Origin: Thermosediminibacter litoriperuensis | GTDB lineage: Bacteria > Bacillota > Thermosediminibacteria > Thermosediminibacterales > Thermosediminibacteraceae | Length of the DNA: 64,000 nucleotides | Direction: 5' to 3' | Assembly: GCF_008124715.1 (NCBI RefSeq) | Contig: NZ_VNHO01000005.1 | Span: 1 to 64,000 of the forward strand | In this document: one piece after another, positions 58,502 to 64,000 of the stretch | Numbering within the stretch: the stretch's first letter is position 1 | How the letters are laid out: each line of letters opens with the position of its first letter | Translations under genes and position numbers: made by a program | The notes under the pieces: model-generated | What the model was told of the DNA's origin: nothing | Databases searched by the model: none | Seen by the model: only the letters and a program-made list of their open reading frames with translations

Positions 58502-59037
58502 GGCTTCATCTCCTTTTTCCCGGTAGTTTCCAGCCGGCTTAGGTTGACCGCCAGGTTATCCCTGGTAAAAACGGCCGCGAATCCGGTAAAAATACCGGTC
58601 AGCAGGCCGACCACCATAAGGAAAGGCAGGTAGGAATACAGCCCGAAAGTAGAGAGAACCAAACTCGCTACCGTCACCTGGGCGATGTTGTGAGTTACTC
58701 CTCCGATGATACTAATCCCAACGAGGCTGAAAATGTTTTTAAAATACCTGTAAGCCATCCCCATCATGAGGGTGCTGGAAACAGCTCCCGACAGGCTGTA
58801 AAGCAGGCTTGACATGGAGCCGCCCATCAGGGCGCCTATAAGGCACCGCAGGATGTTTACCTGCAGGCCTTCTTTCGTGCCGTAAAGGGCTATCGCCAGA
58901 AGAGATATGATGTTGGCAAGGCCCAGCTTGGCCCCGGGAACGGGAAAAGGCACAGGTATCAGGTTCTCCACCAGGTGAAGAGCTACGCCGCAGGCCACAA
59001 GCAGCGACATATATATCATTTTCCTGTTTCCAGCCAT
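58498..59037 (-). CDS. Gx transporter family protein (heptaprenyl diphosphate synthase component I-like)
   Basis: 179 residues, five or six membrane segments. ENLIPVPFPVPGAKLGLANI and LRCLIGALMGGSMSSLLYSL are signatures of the Gx transporter/HepS-I family, which resembles ECF S components. The old synthase name is probably misleading; a transport role is more likely. It is usually followed by maf-region genes and preceded by a NusG-domain-II gene, as here. Confidence 0.88.
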   Translation of the reverse strand: MAGNRKMIYMSLLVACGVALHLVENLIPVPFPVPGAKLGLANIISLLAIALYGTKEGLQVNILRCLIGALMGGSMSSLLYSLSGAVSSTLMMGMAYRYFKNIFSLVGISIIGGVTHNIAQVTVASLVLSTFGLYSYLPFLMVVGLLTGIFTGFAAVFTRDNLAVNLSRLETTGKKEMKP

Positions 59038-59065
59038 AGCACATCATCCTCAATAAAAGCCGTCC

Positions 59066-59449
59066 TCAGAAGCTCACCCCATCCAGTTCGCCCGACGACC
59101 TGTCGCTTTCTATCTTAACCACAACCCGGTTCGGAAGGCATACAAGCATCTGCCCGGGGCGGGACGCCCATCCCTGCCTTACGCAGTCCTTATCGGGACA
59201 GTCGGCGGAGACAACCCTGACCCTGTCCCTATCAATTTCTAAGATGAGTTCTCCCTGCACTCCCGGCACCTTCAGCTGAAGTTTCGGTCCATCGCTGCCT
59301 AGGGAGATCTTCTGATACTGCCTGCCGTCTACCTCTATCACAGCATAAGTCCTGCCGCCGCTGAACCCGTAAATCTGAAAACCGGTAAAAATCGCGACGG
59401 CAAACAGCAGTATTGATGCAATTAAAATTTTGTCCCCTCTTTTTAGCAT
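59066..59449 (-). CDS. NusG domain II (NGN-less) protein
   Basis: 127 residues. N-terminal membrane segment or signal (ILIASILLFAVAIFTGFQIY), then a NusG_II-type beta domain with GELILEIDRDRVRVVSADCP, DKDCVRQGWASRPGQMLVCL and PNRVVVKIE. Two conserved Cys in CPDKDC. The extracellular domain has no known activity; the gene is regularly coupled to the Gx transporter gene, and both may serve one transport or redox task. Confidence 0.9.
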   Translation of the reverse strand: MLKRGDKILIASILLFAVAIFTGFQIYGFSGGRTYAVIEVDGRQYQKISLGSDGPKLQLKVPGVQGELILEIDRDRVRVVSADCPDKDCVRQGWASRPGQMLVCLPNRVVVKIESDRSSGELDGVSF

Positions 59450-59471
59450 AAAAATCGCCTTCCCCTAACAT

Positions 59472-59500
59472 TATTTAGTGTACCATTTTATTTGGGTCAA
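59472..59500 (-). promoter_or_regulatory. Promoter upstream of the NusG_II-maf-mre block
   Basis: TTGACC (59495-59500), 17-nt spacer and TAAATA (59472-59477) on the minus strand, about 15 nt before the transcribed leader. It could drive the long minus-strand block that runs down to mrdA. Confidence 0.65.
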
Positions 59501-59531
59501 GACAAGTGGAAAATCCCTCTACCCAGAAGAC

Positions 59532-59585
59532 AAAAAAAAGATTTTATGGGGCCTCTTTCAGACCGAGGCCGGCATAAAATCTTTT
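59532..59585 (-). terminator. Intrinsic terminator of copZ
   Basis: AAAAGATTTTATG and CATAAAATCTTTT with inner GGCCTC/GAGGCC pairing, followed by TTTTGTC on the minus strand. Confidence 0.9.
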
Positions 59586-59613
59586 AAGCATGGATTGAAA
59601 AAATATTTTTTAC

Positions 59614-59853
59614 CTACCTCTGCACCTCGTAACCGGCATCTTCAATAGCTCCGGTGATCTGTTCAAGCGACACTTTAGAGGGGTCGAAGGACACATCCAC
59701 CTTGCCTTCCTCAACCCTTACATCCACCTTCTCAATGCCCGGCAGGGCCTTTACAGCGGATTCTACCGAGTACTTGCAGTGCGAACACGACATGCCCGAT
59801 ACCTTTAGTGTAATATCCGATCTCCCCGGCCCGCGATTGCAGCAGCGAGGCAT
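59614..59853 (-). CDS. copZ: Heavy-metal-associated (CopZ-like) metallochaperone
   Basis: 79 residues from ATG 59851-59853, six nt after GGAGGG. HMA domain with VSGMSCSHCKYSVESAVKAL (MxCxxC) and the family end YEVQR. An extra Cys-Cys at the N terminus (MPRCCNRG) is unusual and may add a metal site. No copper ATPase or CsoR adjoins it. Single-gene unit with its own promoter and terminator. Confidence 0.88.
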   Translation of the reverse strand: MPRCCNRGPGRSDITLKVSGMSCSHCKYSVESAVKALPGIEKVDVRVEEGKVDVSFDPSKVSLEQITGAIEDAGYEVQR

Positions 59854-59912
59854 CTTCATCCCTCCGAATAAATATAGTTTTCATAAACTGAACTTCTTTT
59901 TTATTCTACCTT

Positions 59913-59941
59913 ATTCTATCTTATTTTATAAAGCCAGTCAA
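59913..59941 (-). promoter_or_regulatory. Promoter of copZ
   Basis: TTGACT (59936-59941), 17-nt spacer, TAGAAT (59913-59918) on the minus strand. TAGAATAAGGTAGAATAA nearby is a short direct repeat. Confidence 0.75.
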
Positions 59942-59957
59942 GAAAAACGCGCGGGCT

Positions 59958-59988
59958 TTGTTAACTTCTATCATTTTATGGTTGACAT
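59958..59988. promoter_or_regulatory. BirA (biotin repressor) operator upstream of bioY
   Basis: TTGTTAAC (59958-59965) and GTTGACAT (59981-59988) are inverted half-sites separated by 15 nt, matching the TTGTTAACC-N14/16-GGTTAACAA pattern of Firmicutes BirA sites with two mismatches in the second half. The second half overlaps the bioY -35 element, so repression by biotin is expected. Confidence 0.75.
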
Positions 59989-60010
59989 TTCGCCCTGGTT
60001 GCCTTAAAAT
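59982..60010 (+). promoter_or_regulatory. Sigma-A promoter of bioY
   Basis: TTGACA (59982-59987), 17-nt spacer and TAAAAT (60005-60010). Confidence 0.82.
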
Positions 60011-60048
60011 AGCACTTAACAATATTCAACTGTGAAAGGAGTCAGTTT

Positions 60049-60609
60049 ATGAAGAAAAACCTCGCCGTCAGAGAAATGGCTTTCACAGCGCTATTTGCTT
60101 CGATAACAGCTCTTTTCAGCTACATAAGGATTCCTCTACCCTTTAGCCCCGTACCCATCACTTTGCAGACCCTTGCAGTCATGCTGGCGGGAAGTGTATT
60201 AACACCCAGGGCCGCATTTTCGAGCATGGCGGTGTTTCTCTTTATGGGAGCCATAGGATTACCCGTATTCGGCGGCGGTACCAGCGGCCCGGGAGTGCTA
60301 TTCGGACCCACGGGAGGCTATCTCATGAGCTGGCCCGTAGCTGCTTATGTAATAGCTTTGATCCTAAAAAAAGTGAATCCCAATCTAACCACACTTATAC
60401 TGGTCAATATCCTGGGTGGTGTAGTCATTGTATATGCTATAGGCGTTTCCTATCTGGCATATGTAACCAATATGACCTTAACCACCGCGATAACTGCCGG
60501 AGCGCTACCGTTCATACCGGGTGACCTTCTGAAAGCAATCGTCTCCTCGCTGCTGGCACTGTCGCTTAGAAAGGCCCTTCAGTGGAAAATATCCTATCCT
60601 GGCGCATAA
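60049..60609 (+). CDS. bioY: Biotin transporter S component BioY
   Basis: 186 residues, six membrane segments. FSYIRIPLPFSPVPITLQTL, AVMLAGSVLTPRAAFSSMAV and LPVFGGGTSGPGVLFGPTGG are BioY signatures. It binds biotin in the membrane and can work alone or with the shared ECF energising module, which is not in the window. GAAAGGAG precedes ATG 60049. Controlled by a BirA site. Confidence 0.96.
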   Translation: MKKNLAVREMAFTALFASITALFSYIRIPLPFSPVPITLQTLAVMLAGSVLTPRAAFSSMAVFLFMGAIGLPVFGGGTSGPGVLFGPTGGYLMSWPVAAYVIALILKKVNPNLTTLILVNILGGVVIVYAIGVSYLAYVTNMTLTTAITAGALPFIPGDLLKAIVSSLLALSLRKALQWKISYPGA

Positions 60610-60620
60610 AATCCAGTACA

Positions 60621-60660
60621 GCCCCTTTAAACGTAGAACCCTGTAAGGGGTTTTATTTTT
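60621..60660 (+). terminator. Terminator after bioY
   Basis: CCCCTT (60622-60627) pairs with AAGGGG (60645-60650), with an overlapping shorter ACCC/GGGGT hairpin, then TTTTATTTTTT. Confidence 0.75.
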
Positions 60661-60664
60661 TAAA

Positions 60665-60693
60665 TTGACACAGTCGGTTTCGAGGTGTAAAAT
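60665..60693 (+). promoter_or_regulatory. Sigma-A promoter of the ThiF-CysK unit
   Basis: TTGACA (60665-60670), 17-nt spacer and TAAAAT (60688-60693). The transcript would start near 60700, with a leader of about 55 nt. Confidence 0.82.
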
Positions 60694-60754
60694 AATTAAA
60701 GTAGTAAAATCTTATCTGTATACAAGGGATTAAAACCTAGAGGAGGGGATTCCG

Positions 60755-62152
60755 TTGATCCTGCCCAAAGAACAGGTATACAGGTATCTCAGGCATATAA
60801 TAATGCCCGAAATCAGCGGACCCGGCCAGAAAAAACTCATCGAATCCACAGGTCTTGTGGTTTCCTCGTCTCTGGAAAACGCTTCACCCCTGCTTTACTA
60901 CCTCACGGCTTCGGGAATAGGGCGTATTTACGTTACTGCGGAAAAATTTAATCAAGGATTTTTGAGTTTAAAGGAGAACCTTGAGGATTTAAACCCGGAC
61001 ATAAAAATAGAGTTTTTAAATGATACAACCGCCTTACCAACCGGAGAAAAAATCGACTTCGCAGTTTTTATCAACAATTTTAAAGCCGTTAAACACTTAA
61101 AAGAAATTCCTGCGATTTTGGCGGCGACGCGGCCCTGGAAGGGGTATATAAGGACGGTAAAAAGGGCGGGCCTCCTTGACGACCCATTACCCGGAACGAT
61201 GGAGGGCGAGTCAGAGCGCGGTTCGGCGGGAGTCGTCTTTTCCCGCTGCTTCGCCGGAACAATTTGCGCCATCGAAGCTGTAAAGCTGTGCCTGAATATA
61301 GGCCGTCTGCTCGAAGCTCCCCTTTACTTTGACCTTTACAGTATGGAGTTTAAAACCGGCGAATTTATAAACGAGTTCGCGAAAGATGATACCCGGGAAG
61401 ATCCAGCGGAAAGAGAAAGGCTCTCACGCTCCAAAGTACTTATAGTCGGCACCGGAGGTCTCGGGTCTCCGGCGGCATTGGCTCTTACCCTGGCTGGGGT
61501 GGGAACCATAGGGCTCGTAGACAGCGACGCCGTGGAAATAAGCAATTTAAACAGGCAGATTCTTCATTCCACTTCCCGGGTCGGCATGCTCAAAGTTGAA
61601 TCAGCAGAAGCATTTTTGAAAAAAATAAACCCTGAAGTGAACGTCGTAAAATACCCCACCCGATTCGACAGGGAAAACGCTCTGGAAATAATCAGAGACT
61701 ACGACGTGATTATAGACGGCGTAGACAACCTTCCTACCCGCTATCTTTTAAACGACGCATGCGTCCTGGCCGGAAAACCGCTGGCCGAAGCCGGTGTGCT
61801 CCGGTTCGAAGGCCTGGGCATGACCGTCGTCCCCGGCGAAGGTCCCTGTTACCGCTGTGTTTTCCCCAAAATGCCCCCGCCAGGCAGCATCCCCTCCTGC
61901 TCCGAAACGGGCGTTCTCGGCCCAGTCCCCGGAGTTATGGGGTCCATAGAGGCGGCCGAAGCGGCCAAAATTCTGACCGGACACGGTAAACTTTTGAGCG
62001 GAAGACTTTTAATCTTTGATTCAATGGAACTGGATTTCAAGCTGCCCGACTTAAAAAGGGATCCGGGCTGTCCCGTGTGCGGCCGGAATCCATCAATAAG
62101 AGACCTCAGCGGTGAATACGAATTTATCTGCGAAAAAACCGAAAAGGATTGA
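60755..62152 (+). CDS. Tandem E1-like (ThiF/MoeB) protein: degenerate N-terminal half plus active C-terminal half
   Basis: 465 residues, about twice a ThiF. Residues 1-205 follow the E1 fold from [20 protein letters not shown] to a late helix [18 protein letters not shown], but the ATP loop is lost ([13 protein letters not shown] in place of GxGGLG) and the middle is shortened. Residues 222-465 are a complete adenylating domain: [20 protein letters not shown] (ATP loop 232-237), [30 protein letters not shown] (321-330), Cys365/Cys368 and Cys439/Cys442 for zinc, and Cys382 in [11 protein letters not shown]. The N half retains the RYLRH arginines that act across the dimer in MoeB. So one chain probably makes a pseudo-dimer with one active site. 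TTG start after GGAGGGG; four nt before cysteine synthase. Confidence 0.87.
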   Translation: MILPKEQVYRYLRHIIMPEISGPGQKKLIESTGLVVSSSLENASPLLYYLTASGIGRIYVTAEKFNQGFLSLKENLEDLNPDIKIEFLNDTTALPTGEKIDFAVFINNFKAVKHLKEIPAILAATRPWKGYIRTVKRAGLLDDPLPGTMEGESERGSAGVVFSRCFAGTICAIEAVKLCLNIGRLLEAPLYFDLYSMEFKTGEFINEFAKDDTREDPAERERLSRSKVLIVGTGGLGSPAALALTLAGVGTIGLVDSDAVEISNLNRQILHSTSRVGMLKVESAEAFLKKINPEVNVVKYPTRFDRENALEIIRDYDVIIDGVDNLPTRYLLNDACVLAGKPLAEAGVLRFEGLGMTVVPGEGPCYRCVFPKMPPPGSIPSCSETGVLGPVPGVMGSIEAAEAAKILTGHGKLLSGRLLIFDSMELDFKLPDLKRDPGCPVCGRNPSIRDLSGEYEFICEKTEKD

Positions 62153-62156
62153 TGTT

Positions 62157-63098
62157 ATGGAAAACAAAATCCCTCGTATAAAAGATTCCATTCTCGATCT
62201 GGTAGGTATGACCCCAATGGTCCAGCTGTCCAGGCTGTCACCCGAAGGCGGCGCCGTCATTGCGGCAAAGCTCGAGTTTTTTAATCCCGGAGGCAGCGTA
62301 AAGGACCGCATCGCCTACAACATGATCCTGGACGCCGAAAAGAAAGGGATCCTGAAGCCGGGTTCCACTATAGTGGAACCCACCAGCGGAAACACCGGCA
62401 TAGGCCTTGCCATAGTATGTGCCGTAAAAGGGTACCGGCTGATACTGGTCATGCCGGCTTCAATGAGCGTGGAGCGGCGGAAACTTTTAAAAGCTTACGG
62501 AGCCGAATTCGTGCTGACTCCGCCGGAATTGGGCATGAGGGGTGCCGTTGAAAAAGCTCTCGAGCTCGTGAAGGAAAATGAGGACTACTTCATGCCCCAG
62601 CAGTTTGAAAATCCGGCCAATCCGGAAATTCACGAAAAAACCACGGCTGTTGAAATACTGGAGCAGACCGGAGGCAAACTCGACGCCTTTGTGGCCGGGG
62701 TCGGCACCGGCGGAACGATAACCGGAGTCGCCAGGGTATTGAAGAAGGAAATGCCTCACGTCAAAATAGTGGCCGTGGAGCCGGCAGCGTCCCCCGTGCT
62801 GTCCGGCGGTAAGCCGGGTCTTCATAAAATCCAGGGTATCGGTGCCGGCTTTATACCAAGAGTGCTGGACCTCAATTTGATAGATGAAATAATAACAGTA
62901 AGCAACGACGACGCTTATTCTACAGCACGAGAACTTTCCACAAAAGAGGGAATCCTCGCCGGGATATCTTCCGGAGCCGCGGTTTTCGCCGCCCGGAAGG
63001 TGGCAAGAACCTTAAAACCCGGCAACCTGGTGGTAACGGTGCTCCCGGATACGGGAGAGCGTTACTTGAGTGTGGAGGGATTGTTCCCTTCAGAATGA
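62157..63098 (+). CDS. cysK: Cysteine synthase (CysK/CysM-family PLP enzyme)
   Basis: 313 residues from ATG 62157 (AAGGA eight nt upstream). [20 protein letters not shown] contains the PLP lysine; [40 protein letters not shown] and [17 protein letters not shown] are the remaining active-site loops. It adds sulfide, or a sulfur donor, to O-acetylserine or a related acceptor. The four-nt spacing to the tandem ThiF gene suggests a thiocarboxylate carrier protein as possible sulfur donor, as in CysM-CysO systems, but the carrier is not encoded beside them. Confidence 0.93.
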   Translation: MENKIPRIKDSILDLVGMTPMVQLSRLSPEGGAVIAAKLEFFNPGGSVKDRIAYNMILDAEKKGILKPGSTIVEPTSGNTGIGLAIVCAVKGYRLILVMPASMSVERRKLLKAYGAEFVLTPPELGMRGAVEKALELVKENEDYFMPQQFENPANPEIHEKTTAVEILEQTGGKLDAFVAGVGTGGTITGVARVLKKEMPHVKIVAVEPAASPVLSGGKPGLHKIQGIGAGFIPRVLDLNLIDEIITVSNDDAYSTARELSTKEGILAGISSGAAVFAARKVARTLKPGNLVVTVLPDTGERYLSVEGLFPSE

Positions 63099-63110
63099 AA
63101 ATTGTTCAGC

Positions 63111-63143
63111 AAAAAAAGAGGGTTTATCCCTCTTTTTTTTTTT
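63111..63143. terminator. Bidirectional terminator between cysK and the MFS gene
   Basis: AAAAAAAGAGGG and CCCTCTTTTTTTT with loop TTTAT; A-run and T-run on both sides, so it serves both convergent genes. Confidence 0.9.
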
Positions 63144-64000
63144 AATTTTTTTGCTCCGAAAGTATTTGCCCGGGCACCAGGAGGAACACGGAAATAATAA
63201 GAGCGATCAGGCTCAGCGAGCCCGCTGCCAGCACCACCGTTAAAATGCCGTATCTTTCGGAAAACGCGTAAACGGGAGGGCCTACCGCCACTCCAAAAAA
63301 CCTGAGGCTGCCGTAAAGGCATGTAATTATACCCCTTCGCTTAACACTGCACGAACCCGTTACCAGTGCATTTACGGGAGTCATTATAAGGCCGACGCCG
63401 GCCCCCAGAATTAAGACCGACAGAAAAAGCGGCCAGAACTCCTTGACCAGCGCAAACATGACGTGCCCGGATACTATCAATATAAGCCCCACCAGTATAA
63501 ATGTCTTTAAACCTTTGTTTTTCCGCTTTTCAAGCAGTATACCCAGCGCAAAGGAAAGCGAAGCCATTACGAGCACCGGACCCGAAATTATCAGACCTTT
63601 TTTAAAACCTACCGCGTCAAAATTCGTTTCGAGTATATCCGAGTAAAGTGAAAGAATCCCAAAAAGCGAGAATAAAGCCGCCATCCCGGCAAAAAAACTG
63701 GTCAGCAGCCCGGCAGCTTTTTTCTCAAAGATGGCCTTCAGCGAATTTGTGTAGTTTTCGAGGGATTGCTTTTTGAATTCAGTTTTTTCCTTAACAAAAA
63801 TATAAAGGATAATACCGGCCGGTATGGCCAGGATACCGTAGGCAAAAAAGGGAAAGTACCAGATAATCAGTGCAAGGCTGGCCCCGAGTATGGGACTTAC
63901 CACCTTGCCCAGCCCGTTGGACGCTTCCAGCAGGCCGAGAGCCTTGCTCCGCTCTTCAGAACTGAAGGTATCACCGACTATGGCCATGGCCAACTGGTAG
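63142..64000 (-). CDS. MFS transporter, C-terminal part, cut by window edge
   Basis: About 286 codons are visible; the frame stays open to the right edge (YQLAMAIVGDTFSSEERSKA), so the first three or so membrane segments are outside. Visible features: EERSKALGLLEASNGLGKVV, PILGASLALIIWYFPFFAYG, a central cytoplasmic loop with KEKTEFKKQSLENY, and seven to eight hydrophobic segments ending FLLVPGQILSEQKN. It resembles drug or sugar efflux MFS proteins (DHA1-like). Substrate unknown. Confidence 0.88.
   Translation of the reverse strand, partial: YQLAMAIVGDTFSSEERSKALGLLEASNGLGKVVSPILGASLALIIWYFPFFAYGILAIPAGIILYIFVKEKTEFKKQSLENYTNSLKAIFEKKAAGLLTSFFAGMAALFSLFGILSLYSDILETNFDAVGFKKGLIISGPVLVMASLSFALGILLEKRKNKGLKTFILVGLILIVSGHVMFALVKEFWPLFLSVLILGAGVGLIMTPVNALVTGSCSVKRRGIITCLYGSLRFFGVAVGPPVYAFSERYGILTVVLAAGSLSLIALIISVFLLVPGQILSEQKN

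Noticed and set aside
58498-59037. Heptaprenyl diphosphate synthase subunit I
   Set aside because: The protein is a multi-pass membrane protein without prenyl synthase motifs; the name is a legacy label and a transporter role fits better.

Overview
The window reads as chromosome of an anaerobic, endospore-forming, probably thermophilic acetogenic Clostridia-type Firmicute. The evidence is: sporulation and germination genes (SpoIVFA/FB-like, YpeB, SleB, a Spo0B-like protein in the obg operon); an L27 with the Firmicutes N-terminal cleavage motif plus the Prp protease; a leucyl T-box; a Ni-CO dehydrogenase; a selenocysteine formate dehydrogenase next to an [FeFe] hydrogenase; several corrinoid methyltransferase proteins; and frequent TTG/GTG starts with strong GGAGG ribosome sites. 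A Thermosediminibacter-like lineage is my guess from style only. No phage, CRISPR array or intact insertion sequence was seen.

Region 1 (1-8.1 kb) is a one-carbon/corrinoid methyltransferase island, partly decayed. It holds three corrinoid proteins, one UroD-type methyltransferase, a GntR/HutC regulator, a formate/nitrite-type channel and a DUF1638 gene. It also holds two clear pseudogenes: a corrinoid-activating ASKHA protein and an MFS transporter. GTATATAC palindromes sit on two sigma-A promoters and are the likely operators of the HutC regulator.

Region 2 (8.1-12.3 kb) is a formate/hydrogen operon under one good promoter: a small 2[4Fe-4S] ferredoxin, selenocysteine FdhF, [FeFe] hydrogenase, and a folate ECF component (FolT) broken at a G8 tract. 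It looks like a very compact hydrogen-dependent CO2 reductase. The Sec machinery it needs (tRNA-Sec, selB, selA) lies at 19.4-22.9 kb. Region 3 (12.4-19.1 kb) holds envelope, transport and aminotransferase genes (DUF421, DacF-type carboxypeptidase, YabE-type 3D protein, MATE pump, lysine 6-aminotransferase).

Region 4 (22.9-32.3 kb) is the comEA-leuS-rsfS-LCP-yqeK-nadD-obg-spo0B-rpmA-prp-rplU block. Region 5 (32.3-41.6 kb) separates rplU from rng. It holds a deletion scar (NifX-like/ParA), DUF5320 and DUF134 genes, a divergent CooS, DUF3786 and AIM24 proteins, germination genes and a set of tiny proteins. Region 6 (41.6-59.5 kb) is the rng - radical SAM pair - spoIVFB/FA - rodA - ftsA-like - minEDC - mrdA - mreDCB - radC - maf - membrane protein block, all on the minus strand.

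Region 7 (59.6-64 kb) has copZ, a BirA-controlled bioY, a tandem E1-like ThiF protein coupled to a cysteine synthase, and a partial MFS gene. The most interesting items are the compact formate/hydrogen unit, the tandem ThiF-CysK pair, the CooS with altered metal ligands, and the HutC/corrinoid regulon.
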